Positions 26,095-37,500 of a stretch of DNA of 64,000 nucleotides are shown one piece after another. Origin of the DNA: Wuchereria bancrofti. Its lineage: Eukaryota > Nematoda > Chromadorea > Rhabditida > Onchocercidae. Made by a program: the position numbers and the translations under genes. The stretch is taken from contig SSBO01000003.1 in NCBI GenBank assembly GCA_005281725.1, positions 4,340,495-4,404,494 on the forward strand, given 5' to 3'. Every line of letters starts with the position of its first letter. Position 1 is the stretch's first letter. The notes below the pieces were generated by a model. That model saw nothing but the letters and a program-made list of their open reading frames with translations. It was not told where the DNA came from and searched no databases.

Positions 26095-29000
26095 TCAATT
26101 TGGTCGCGAAGCACCGTACATGAAATTTTCTTCCGCATAAAACCTTTCGGGTTTTGGGTACTGATACTCCAAAAAATCTGGCAAACCAACATCAATATAA
26201 GGTAATGCCAATACCTGCAATGGGTACCTATCACTTAAAGCTATTCTTAAAATTTGTTATCAGAGCGACTAGCTAACAAGGACTATGTATGAAAGAGGCA
26301 CTTGGTTTACTCAGTAGTACATGTGAAGAACTCACTTTTGGAAGAAAAAAAGTTACCTCCCTGCCCAATACATTCACGATGTATGACTTTCGCTGATTGC
26401 TGGAGGGTTTAGAGCGGAAATGTTCACGATTGCGCAACGTTTCCAAACTTGGAAGCATTGCATACCAATCGTACTTCCCGTTACGCGTCGGCACTACCAC
26501 TTTATCAGTGGAAGGATTGCTATTCGCTATGCTGCATGCCAGTACTGGTTCAGCATTTCCCATTGCCGATGTAGAAGCTCTGAAATAGTGAGTTCTACTA
26601 ATATAATTACATGGTCAAGATTAGAATCTACTACTTTCGTACGGAGACTGTTCCGAAATACACGTTTGATTGGGTGCATATCAGAAATTACATTTATAAG
26701 TTAACGAAAAAGTTAACAAGTTAATTGAGGAAAAACTTGCTTTTCACTGTCCACTGCTATTATTTTTTCGTTGGCGACAAATTGATCCTTTATCCTTCCT
26801 TCCTTCTCTTTATCTTTTTTAGAACGACCACGTTTCTCTTTCTTCTTAGAAGCTTCCGTTTGAATAAAAAGAATGGGCGTTCTAGATATGTGACCCGTGT
26901 CCTGAAAATGAAAGGATTATTGGCACGAATTTGGAATCTTTTCAGCATGAGAGGTTAATAACTGTTAACTGCCCAGTATATATTAAAAATGAACAACGGT
27001 CAGAAAGGGAGTGTCACAGTATTGAAAGCCTCACAATGACCACTATAAAATAAAGGTTTAAAACAATTTTTTCTGCACATACTCTACTGCAAATTTAATA
27101 AGTGTTGTATACCATATTTGCCTGCCCCTCGTTATAGCCATGTTCACTTCCAGTAGGACGTTGACTTTGTGATATGTTTATTGTTAAGTAGCCTGGTAAA
27201 TTCTCAGTTAATTGTGCAACCAATTCACTCGTTGACTTCACATCAGCACGTCGGGCAGCAAGCAACGACTGATGTGGTGCTGTTGGAGACACTGAGGCAG
27301 AAGTGTAGTGCAGACGTTTCGTAGCACTTAACCCGTTTGTAATACCTGTAACATATAATACTGAATATGCATATCTCCATATAGATGTACCTCAGTGCAT
27401 GAATGATTTCATATGATAGTGAATATTTTGAGTATATGTTAATGATATACTGGATAGAGGTTAAGAATTTGCACACAGAGAAAGATACTTAAGAATAACT
27501 TAATAAGCTTACCCATGTCAGAAGTTGCAATATTCCCGCCTTTTCTTTTCCCATTTCGAATATCTTTGCCACCTGATAACAGCGAGTTTTCGACTGCTTT
27601 TATTGTGAGATCAGCACTAACTGTATGTGATTTTCGAATAGTATTCGCTACAATATTCGCTGACACCTTCTGTTCAGATCTTTGATAAGGAGTAACCGTG
27701 CGCCCATTTGAAACTGTTGGTGAAGCATCAGTACTCCACGAACCTGTAAGTGAGGCAATCACTATCTACAATGCTTCACATTTATAACTACAGTGACAAT
27801 AAAAAAGGTGGGAAAATAGTCACACCGGAACTTTCAGATGGCGTAGGAACTGAACTGGCCAAAGCTGTCAAGCGAGATTTTTCAGCAGGTGTAAGGCGTG
27901 AACTGCCACCAGAAATAACTCGTGGACCCCTTGCAGGGGTACCCGGCGTAAGACCCTTCTTGACTGCCGGAGAAGCGTAGCTGGGAGTACCATTGGCAGA
28001 AGAAGAACCACTAGACGTTGGCTTCGGTTCAGCCAATTTCTGCCAACATTTGATCAACGTTCGACACCGCTTCGATAGCTCAGGTGCTGATTGAGCTACT
28101 TTTTTCCGGATGTCATTTACTACAGCACCAACTCTTGTCATCTGTAATTCATATGTATACATAGATCAAATAATGGTAATGAAAAATGCAAAACAAACAC
28201 ACAACTTTCCCTCATATTTCAGTCACTCACTCAACATCTATGGTTTCATTTAACCCACATTTCTCACTGTAACTTTCCATTCCAATTTATTTCAATCGAA
28301 AGATTTTATAGTTTAATTGTACAGACTAAAAGTGGTTTACAAAAATCCAATTTTTTTCTCGGTCCCATAAAGTGCTTTCACGCATGTTACCAATAATTTG
28401 AATCTCATGTTATCTCTTTCAAATGAGAGCATGAGATTCAATCGACTCCCGTATAGACGCCACATTTCTTGCCGTCTGACCTTGCTAGCTTTCCGAATTA
28501 TTCCCATATCCGTACTATTTGTTTTATATATTCACAATTTTTTCACATGTAAACAAATAGCAGCTAGTATGAATCTTAACAGAAACCGAAATCCACTACG
28601 ATCTAGGATGAAAGACTGGAAAATACCGGTTGCGCCGAAATTAGCTGACTTATTTCAGCGACATGATCTTTTCCAAATAATCCATCCAGTCAGCTACAAT
28701 AAACAGTTAAACGCAACGTAAAGGGAGACAACAACCATCGGTATGAATCTACCTTCAGTCAAGCACACCCTGCGTGTAAGACTTCTAACCGTCGATCGTA
28801 CCTAACAACCGATCAATATATCGGTTGCTCTGGTGTAGCAAAGCAATCCCGGAGTTGATATGTCCAACCTCTCACTCCACACCACTCGCTCTCACAATAC
28901 ATTCACCACGCCCAGAGCTATCTATGCAATGCACACTTGTCCTCGACACATCAAACTCTCTGTCCTGCCTTCTTTTCTTTCTCTCCCCTCTCCCACAAAC

Positions 29001-29870
29001 GACACGCATCATCACGGAAGAACACTGCCACTCAGTTCACTTTGTCCATCGATCGCTCCCAGTGAGATCAAAGAAAGACGAGAGAGTAAGGGGAGAGATA
29101 GCTCCACCCGAAAACAGCCCGTGTGTCGACTGGATAAGTAAGATTCAGTCCCATGCGTGGAAGCAGCGGGAAAAGGGTTGGGTCGCTCGGGTAGGTTGCT
29201 TGGATGTCAGAATGAATGCTCTTCTGGGAAATAATCAGCGCTGCGTGCCGTGCAGAGCAACCCCTCTCTTCAACTGCGCACTCTCTGAGACGTATCCCAG
29301 CTCATCTTCCTCACTTCTCAATTTTGGGTGAAAGTCACTGATATCCTCACCTCGAGTAATTCCTTCGTCAAATTGGACTTCTCCAATTTGATGATCATAT
29401 CCGTGGCCTGCTCTGTGTCGCCCTGCAAGTAGTTGTACGTCATATTTCACCCTGTTCTGCTGTCGCTTTCTCGTTATGCTTATTAGTGCTAGAAAAACAT
29501 ACCCCACCGTTGGGAATTCGAGGCAGTGCAACAGGTTAGCTACATTACTTTCTCGATTGAGTCCTGGTTACCACATTTGACCCATCCCTTTAAGCATACA
29601 CGAAAATATCTTATGTATCAGGTACTAGGACCGATAGCAATACAGAAATACATCATGCAACGGCACACGCTACATGCAGCGTTTACTGCGCTTTCGCAGT
29701 GGTGGATTGCTGGCTGATGGAGAGCATTGAACAACAGTGCTTACATTGTCATAGGCCTGAAGAAGCTGATGCTTGAGGCGATCAACGACAGTTACTGTTG
29801 TGGGTTCAACTGTTGGTACCGCTGCTGATAAGCCGCTGTTGGATGCCGCCGCTGGGTGCTGCTGCTGCAT
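26095..29870 (-). CDS. MED26: Mediator subunit 26
   Basis: MED26 couples Mediator to elongation factors through its TFIIS N-terminal domain. Exons: 29745-29870, 29351-29422, 27826-28141, 27513-27743, 27113-27345, about 26750-26888, 26357 to about 26584, and 26095-26214. The TFIIS-N helices are VDRLKHQLLQAYDN, TDMIIKLEKSNLTKELLE and TRVGAVVNDIRKKVAQSAPE, then RCRTLIKCWQKLAEP (the LW-type end). A long Ser/Thr/Pro linker follows, a Lys-rich patch (KKKEKRGRSKKDKEK), and the conserved C-terminus NGKYDWYAML and LALPYIDVGLPDFLEYQYP. The join between the sixth and seventh coding exons does not close cleanly, and its donor is uncertain. The start may lie further upstream: the frame stays open as a serine-rich stretch to a TAG/acceptor near 29973. 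Confidence 0.85.
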
Positions 29871-31005
29871 GCAGCGCTTCTTTGCTGCGGATACAGTCGT
29901 CGCGCTACTGCTCGCTCTGTTCTTGCTACTGCTATTAACACTGCTGTCGCTACTGCTTCTTGCTGTTTTCTAGGTAAACAAGCAGCAAGACATGGATGAG
30001 TATGCATGCATGCGCCACCATCACCCCTCCTCCCTTTTGAGCTATAGAGAGCAAACTATAATTGCGGGCTGACATCCCCAACGTTTGCCTTATTTTGATT
30101 CCGGAACCACTCTGCAGCGGACGGCAGTGCGGTACTGAGCAGTACAGCACTGCACAGCAGAGTACAGTACCGTACAATAGTACGGTACAACACCGCAACA
30201 CGTACCCATCACCCACACACCCCTACACCTACCCTACCACCCGTCCGATCAGAGCGAACCGTCCAGTCCAGGACTTCTTCCTCACTCTGCCCCGATTGCA
30301 CCCGCCTTAGCCCTTTTATACCTCTTCCCATGTTGCCCCTGCCTCTCTACATCTTTTCCTGTACTGACCCTCGCGTCCTCACCATCTGACCACGCATTGA
30401 GCGAGTGTTGCGGCCCTACTGTTAGCATGCGGTCTGCTGTGCAATCAGTTGTCTCACCCTTGTCGTAGAATCTAAAGTCACACGTATGAGTTATGTATGA
30501 GTTTTTTCTTGCGTTGTGCAAACTGGCTGCTCGGTGGTCGCTACGGAGTGTTAAAGCAACGATTTTATGGAGAAGAGCGTGCTACTTTTGCAAGTGTTTT
30601 GTTCCGGGACGTATCAGAAAATTATTGTATGAAATCCCATAAGTCATAAAGGAAAGAACAGTAAAACGGTTCCCTGGTCACTTAGCGATTTCCTTGCTAG
30701 GACTGTTTCTGAAACCCCGTTTGAGATTCACTTCACTTTGTGGTGAAGAGTAGACAAGAAGCAGAGATAAACCGCGCTTCACGCTATTATTTTATCGCTC
30801 GAAATCTTTGCAAGTCTTTCTCTACTTCGCGTTTCTAATCCCGTGATGGCTTTTATCATCTAGCCTTTGTCAGATAAAGTTTTGAGTGACACACTACATT
30901 TGTATTGGTTGTTTTATGAGCGGCCTCATATTTTTAAGAAATGACTTTATTCACTTATTTTCCTCATAATGGTTGAATGGAAAAGGAAGAAGTTCATAAT
31001 GACGA
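29871..31005. promoter_or_regulatory. Shared 5' region of divergent MED26 and IFT43, GC-rich
   Basis: About 1.1 kb between divergently transcribed MED26 and IFT43. The part up to about 30550 is visibly richer in G and C than the rest of the window. It contains CTG/CAG-like trinucleotide stretches (29850-29970) and a cluster of GTAC motifs with a perfect 9-bp palindrome at 30167-30188. A bidirectional promoter is the natural reading, but no core promoter element can be named. Confidence 0.4.
30132..30190. repeat. GTAC-rich palindromic cluster
   Basis: At least six GTAC tetramers fall within 60 bases. Arms 30167-30175 (GTACCGTAC) and 30180-30188 (GTACGGTAC) pair perfectly across a 4-base loop. 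It sits in the GC-rich region upstream of MED26. Confidence 0.8.
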
Positions 31006-32880
31006 ATGGATATTAACATTGGCATAGACAGCAAGCCACGAGTTCGACGAGGACGTCGTCGCTTCGCTGATCGACTGGTGACATTGGCGGGTGACCGTAG
31101 TGACGATATTAACGATCCCGGTACCATAAGTTTGATTCAGTGCTACTTTCTTCAACATTTCTATTTTAGCTATGTTTCTTAGGAAGCATTCATTTTTGCT
31201 TATGCTATTGTATGTATGTATGGTTGTTTGAAATATTAAAGCATGGTTGTATTCCTCTTTGAAGGCGTGCGGATTCTTTGCATAAAAAAAATTTTTTTCT
31301 TTTGGTTTAGTCACATAGTTTTATCAGTGAGAAGTTTGGAAAAGAGGATAAACTAATGAGCCGCGAATTATTGTCCTAATCAAAATTTTCATGTCATTAG
31401 TTTGGAAATAAAATTATTTTTAGATTCGAACATAACTCTAAACGTGCGCGTGAAGGAACGAGAAAATAGCGGTACTAGAAAAAGCCCACTGGGAAACATC
31501 TTCAAAGATACATCCACCACTGCTATTAAAGGTCTTTTCTGCAAAGAATCCAGCTACGACTTGAAGGACACTATCAAACGGCCTCTTACAGGTGCCACTC
31601 TCAGTTGGCTTTGATTTTTTTTTTGAAAGTTCACGATTTCTGATGTGCTTTTCTAGGGCAAGAACAGTAGAGTTGGCCTGCTGCCTCAAAGCGCTGCAGT
31701 TATATGCGCATCGATTGTTAATTTGTATCTGTGTAGTTTAGAAACATTGCTGTATTGCCGGTCTTTCATCTTTTAATTAGTGAACTTTCACTATCATTTT
31801 GATAGAAGTTTTCACTATGCTTAGAGTTAAGCAGTTTTAGAGCTATTTATTCTGTATTGTTAAATTATTGAATGGGTTTTTAGGGTTATTTCGAAGGCCA
31901 ACATATCGCTCAAATTCCAAATTTGGGTTAAAGAGTGAAAACAAGGCAGGAACAAGCATCTTTGCATCCGAAGCTTCGAACTGTAGGAATGGTTAGTGCG
32001 AGCACAGCCTTTGGATAGGTTCTTTTATTAGGGAAGTTCCTAATCTTTATAAGGTTATTTTATCGTGAATGACTTTCAATTGAACTTAGACATAAGGCAT
32101 AGTTAGACAGGAACTGTTTTTATGATATGTATAGCAAAGGCCTTTTCTCATTTGGGATGATAAATGGGCTTTCATTTCAGAAAATGTCATTTCTCAGAGT
32201 CTGGAGACACCTTGTTTCGAGGGGGTTTGTTTTCCATGTTTGCTTAAATTTCGAATGTTTCTTTAAGATAATTTTGTGGTCACGTATAATTGGCAATAAA
32301 TTTCTTGTAACTTGTGGAAGAGTAAATTTCTTTATCCGTATTGGTATTTCGTTCTTAGGCGTTTGATGCTTGCTATTATATGATTTCATGTTTGCAATAG
32401 GTTTTGCATGATGTTGCTAATGCTCCGGTCATAAACATCAGTCAGGTATCAGCCGTGTATCAATTCGACTTTATGAATGCGAAAAATGCTTCACTAGCTA
32501 AACTGGATGATATAGGTAATTTGCTTTCAAAAAAAAAAGAAATCACTTTTCTTTCTCTAAATACTTTGCGCAAACAAATAATCATGTTTTCAAACTGTTT
32601 TGTTCTGGTAAATTGATTGCGTTTTTTTCCTTTTTTTTTGCATTGGTGACTGAAAAGGATTTTGAAAGAACTCTGTTGGAATTTTAAAACTGCTGATTTT
32701 GTTGTAGATTTATCACTTCTGTCAAGATTTTTGTGCTTGGAAGAAGAAGTGAATGATGAGAAAGTATCTTGGACATGGGACTATCTTTTTGGTAGTGTGA
32801 GTACAGAAATGCGCGACGAATGGACGCAGGATGAGGAACGTGATGATGGTGATTACGAAGATGGAAATCTAACTAAGTAG
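31006..32880 (+). CDS. IFT43: Intraflagellar transport protein 43
   Basis: IFT43 is a small subunit of the IFT-A complex, which returns cargo down cilia; in nematodes cilia exist only on sensory neurons. Six exons in phase: 31006-31120, 31424-31591, 31884-31991, 32181-32224, 32401-32515 and 32708-32880 (240 residues). The N-terminus is basic and variable (PRVRRGRRRFADRLV). The C-terminus carries the family signature: VLHDVANAPVINISQV, then DIDLSLLSRFLCLEEEVNDE and VSWTWDYLFGSVSTEMRDEW, and an acidic tail. These match the conserved 'IDLK.LL......VREDDV.WDWD.LF..V.SE...EW' block of IFT43. The 44-base exon 32181-32224 is unusually small but needed for phase. AATAAA at 33349-33354 may be its polyadenylation signal. 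Confidence 0.8.
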
Positions 32881-34584
32881 AGACGTTTTTATAGTTTAAT
32901 ATTTTCCTTCATTGTGTATGTGTTTATATTTTATTATTTTAACTAGGAACACTCACAAAATTTTTTATCATTTTTTATTCGGTCTCTACCCAACATGGTT
33001 AAATCTTTTATAAAAAACAATGCACCTACTACTTTCTAACTTGACCTCTGTATTATTACTATTTTATCTTACATGCAAAGGAGAAGAAAAGTTTTGTCCT
33101 TTCCTATTCTCTCACTTTACCCATTTTGCAAAATAAATTGCGAAAAATTTGTCAATGTTGCCAAACGTTTTAAAAAAAATACTATATTGTTTGTAATTTA
33201 AGTCACATAATGAAATTTGAATACATTTTTTATGCTCATGTGGTAGGTCCGGTTTTTTATTTTGTGGAGCATTCAATTGTCTATTTCCAGAATCCAAGCT
33301 CATTTGAATAACATACTGCTACTGTGTATATACCTAATAGGAAAAGTAAATAAATAGAAAAGTCTTGTTTTGTTTTCTGATTGATCACATTTTTGTTGAG
33401 AAGGATCAACTAGAAATGCTTTCAGAAGGGAGCAGATTTTTGTATATCCCAAATTAAAGTATCTCCTATTTTTTGGGTGATACTAGATCAAGAGCTTTTT
33501 CTTTTTTAAAGTTTCGAGCCTTCGAAGAAAGATTCAGGTCATTAGTCGTGAAGAAATCACAACTGAAATAAGAGAATCAGAGATGAATAAGATGAAAATA
33601 CACTGCAAAACCATAGAATAAGATGAAGGCCGCCATCGGATAATTTTTTGTATATATACGTTAGCTGTTTGGCAAAATCTATGCTTCTGATTGTTTCTCA
33701 ATTTAATGAGAAGAGGACTTTCTCAAGAGTTAAAATGGCTGCAAGGAAAAAGTCATTTGGAAATTTGGGACGTGCCACTTATGGATCAATCATTTGTACG
33801 GGAGTTGTTTCGTGTTAGACTTAAAATTTAGTTGCACTAAGTAGTTGATGATTCTGGACAACTGTACCTGTTGTATTGTTTTGTAAGCTTTTATTTCTTT
33901 GTATAATAGCTGGGTAGCAAAAGTTTCATGTGTGAAAATGGCGAGTCGTGTTGTGTAATAAGTTTTCAATCACTGAAAGTATCATGATACGCGTCTGAGC
34001 GTCAGGTTCTGATAAAGAATGTATTCGGATATCACTTAATGATATATTGAAAGAACAATACAATAAAAACAAGATATATTTACCCCTCAGAGTAGCTGTA
34101 TTTGTTTTTAATGTATTGTAATTAATCTGAACCCATTCATGTTGGCAAAACATGTGATGATCAGAGAGCACATCATTGCAAATAGAGTGTTTGTTAATGT
34201 TTTTGCAGTTTAAGGAATTTGGCAAACAGATAAGAGTTTAGTATTTGAGTAGAGAATTCATTTGGTTGTTGGTTTTTTTCATCAACAGATTTGGTAGTTT
34301 TCTCTAAGTGTAAAAAGATGAAGCAACACTTAACCATTACCCAAGAATTCATGGGCTGCTTCGGACTTTTTTCTAGAATGTATTTTGATTTGGAGAAAAC
34401 TGAAGAAGGATTCCCACAGTAAAGTATTGGTTATTTGAATTGCTTATTCAGCATATTCATAATTAGTGAAAGAAATCTGGAAAATTTCTGACTTTCTATA
34501 GGTATCTCTTAATCGTTTATTATTAACTACCACTAATATTATGAACTATGGATAAATATTTCGTAGAGTGCGACTGGAAGCAGG
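32881..34584. other. Intergenic, IFT43 to V-ATPase
   Basis: 1.7 kb. A plus-strand AATAAA lies at 33349-33354. A 41-codon open frame from ATG 33706 to TAG 33831 has a protein-like composition but no partner exon. A minus-strand frame at 33926-34225 looks random. Confidence 0.45.
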
Positions 34585-37500
34585 ATGGGTTCCCTATATC
34601 GTAGTGAACTAATGTCTCTTTGTCAGCTGTTTCTGCATTCCGAGTTGGCATACGATGAAATAGCGAAGCTTGGCGAACTCGGTGTCGTACATTTCATTGA
34701 TGTTGGTTAACTTATGATTTCTTAGGACATTTAGGTGAATATGAATCACCAAAGTATAGAATAAGCATCAAATTAGTATAATCGGGAAGTGTTTCATGAT
34801 TTCATATGCGGAATGGGCGGTTTACTTCCTATGCTTAATAATTTTACCAAACCAGAATAAAACTAAAAGCAAAAGTGAACATTTGCATATTCTGCCGAAA
34901 CTTACAACTCTCGCTAATACTTCCTTCTGTATTTAATGTTCTTATCTTTTCATTTCATCTTAATCCTATCCAGAATGTGTTCTATAATTTGTCACTCTCT
35001 TTTCAACTTATCTCACATGGCTTTTCTTTTCCCTTTGTTGTGATTTCAGGTTCTCAGTGTTAGGTTTGTCCACTAACTCGACCCGTTTTTCAACAACACT
35101 ATTAATAATTGGTATCAAAAATTTCCAAAATACTACGGTTTGAAATACCACGGTTTAAATTAAACAGTTGAAATTAAGTATAACAAATAATTTAGCTATA
35201 ATTTTCATCCGTTTTATTGACTGCCTTCATTTCTCTAATTTTGACCCAGAAATTTTCCACATTTCAGTTGAATTCTGAAATGAACTCATTCCAAAGGCGT
35301 TTTGTTGGTGATTTGAAACGATGCGATCTGATGGCGAAAAAACTAAGTATTGTTCTTAGTCTAATTTTATTTGACGTTCTTTTATACCAGTCAATCATTA
35401 ATTATACTACTGAGCCATATAAAATATATCTTAAAAGAATTGAACAATCTAAATGTCATCACTAAGCAGACACGATATTCAGCTTACAAGCATTATTTAG
35501 AGTTTATTGAAGAGCAGATTCTAGCAGATTCTATCTCAATACCGCGACTAAATGGGTTTGTTCCTGCACCACGACCAAGCGAAATGAACACCCTCGAAGT
35601 ACGTCAGATACTTCAAGTATTCTAAAAAAAGTGTAGATAATAAATTATAAGACATTCTAAAGTTCTCCACTAAAAACAACTTAAAAAAACTTTCCCTTTT
35701 TCTTTTTCTATCAAACAGTTTGCTTTAGTACTTGTAATTACCTTCAAATCTTGAAATTTCGGGACTTTAATTAAACTTGTTCTAGAATCAATTTTCAGAC
35801 TGAAATTGAGGAAATTGAAGAACAACTCTTAGAGAACAACCAGAACATGAAAAATTTGATGGATAATTATGCGCAGCTAAATGAATGCATGCAGTGCATC
35901 AATAAAGTGCAGCAACTCCTCACAGATGTAGGCATTTGAGCATAAGTAAAATAAAATTTTAACCTTTTTTGATGAGTTCTCGAAACTTTCGAAAGGCCGG
36001 GAAATGAAAAAGTAATTTTATAACGCCGGTTTTTTAAAGAAACAGAAACAAGATTAAGCAAACAAAATTTCCAACAAATTTTTATATTTGTAGGGACAGC
36101 GACAACAAGCTAGACAGTCATTGTTAGGAATGGAAAATCCAACTTCCGGTATTGGTGCCATCCGTCGCAAACTGACCAGTGTGATGATAGGGAGAAAGGA
36201 CAGCATTATCCCAGACCGGATGTCAAATATATTCTCCGGCGAAAAGTTAGATGTTAAATTTTGTCTAAAGCATTATTAGTCCAAAAAGTTAGGATCTGTG
36301 ATCAGGGTTTTTCATATTTCTTGTCAAATTTGAACGATGGTATGCATTCTGCTTAATTTAAAATGGGTATGTTTTAGGTAATCAATACTAGACCGATTAG
36401 TTTCTTCCTTCCATTTATTTACGCAACCTTATTTCTCATTTCTTTTCGATTCTTTTAGTAATTTTGGTAAGAAGTATTCCGAAATCTGTAAATTTTACAG
36501 TGTGTAAAAAATATGTAAAAAACTTAAAGTTTTAAGAATAATTAAGCGCAAATATTTGTTAAATAAATAAACTTATTGCAGTTTTGTTGCCGGAATTGTG
36601 GAACGCTGTCATTCAACGGCATTGGAACGCTTACTTTGGCGAACATGTGGTCTGAATGTTTTTGTGCGTACTGTCACTATTGATTTCAGCGAAGACCCTT
36701 TACTTGTAGGTCTTTTCAAGAATTTCGATTTGAATACGACAGATATCCATTCTTTCTTCTGCATTTTTTCTCCCCGATCACTTCTTTTTTAAATAAACAC
36801 TTGTGTTAGAAATAGATTGATTGACTATACCAATATCATTTATTATCAAGACTTTTGGATATTTAATTTTCCAATTCCATATTCGAAAAAGTTGTTTGCA
36901 TCTTATTCTGTTCAATATGTTTCAGAATGATATAACACCGAAAGACGTCTTCATGGTATTTTTCTCTGGTGCAGTACTTGGATTACGAGTGAGAAAGATA
37001 TGCAAGTGGTTCGTTTCAGTGAAAGCGTCGTATTTTTGTGGCGTAGTGTGATTTTCGAATAAGAAATTAAGCTAGTAATTGATTTTAGCTACCAAGCAAA
37101 AATATACGATTATAAAGATCCAGCAAACAATCGAGTATTACATGTAACAAGTTTATTTGGACGTGTGGCTGAAATCAAATCGGTCATTGAAGAAACAAGG
37201 AAATATCGTAACACATTGCTCCGAGCAGCTGCTTTCAAAGCTCATGAATGGGACATCAAAGTTTGTTAACCAATCTATTTTATTATCTAAATATCTACTG
37301 ATTTCTTGCAAACTGTGTTTTAGAAATTTTAATTACTTTCTAAGCATCATGTCATATATTTAGTCTCTCGAAGTTTAGATCAATTGCAAATTGAATGGAA
37401 ATTTATTGAAGCAATTTTTAGTGGAAAAGAAAAACTTCCCTTTTTAAACAACAGTAGCGAAAGCAAAAATATTCGTTAAAATAAATCTTTGTAAAATGAC

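Noticed and set aside
28825..29331. 168-codon plus-strand frame, longest in its area
   Set aside because: It covers a MED26 intron in GC-rich DNA, and has no domain or codon pattern of a real protein.
32127..32366. 79-codon hydrophobic plus-strand frame
   Set aside because: Overlaps IFT43 exon 4 in another frame; the IFT43 reading is needed for phase.
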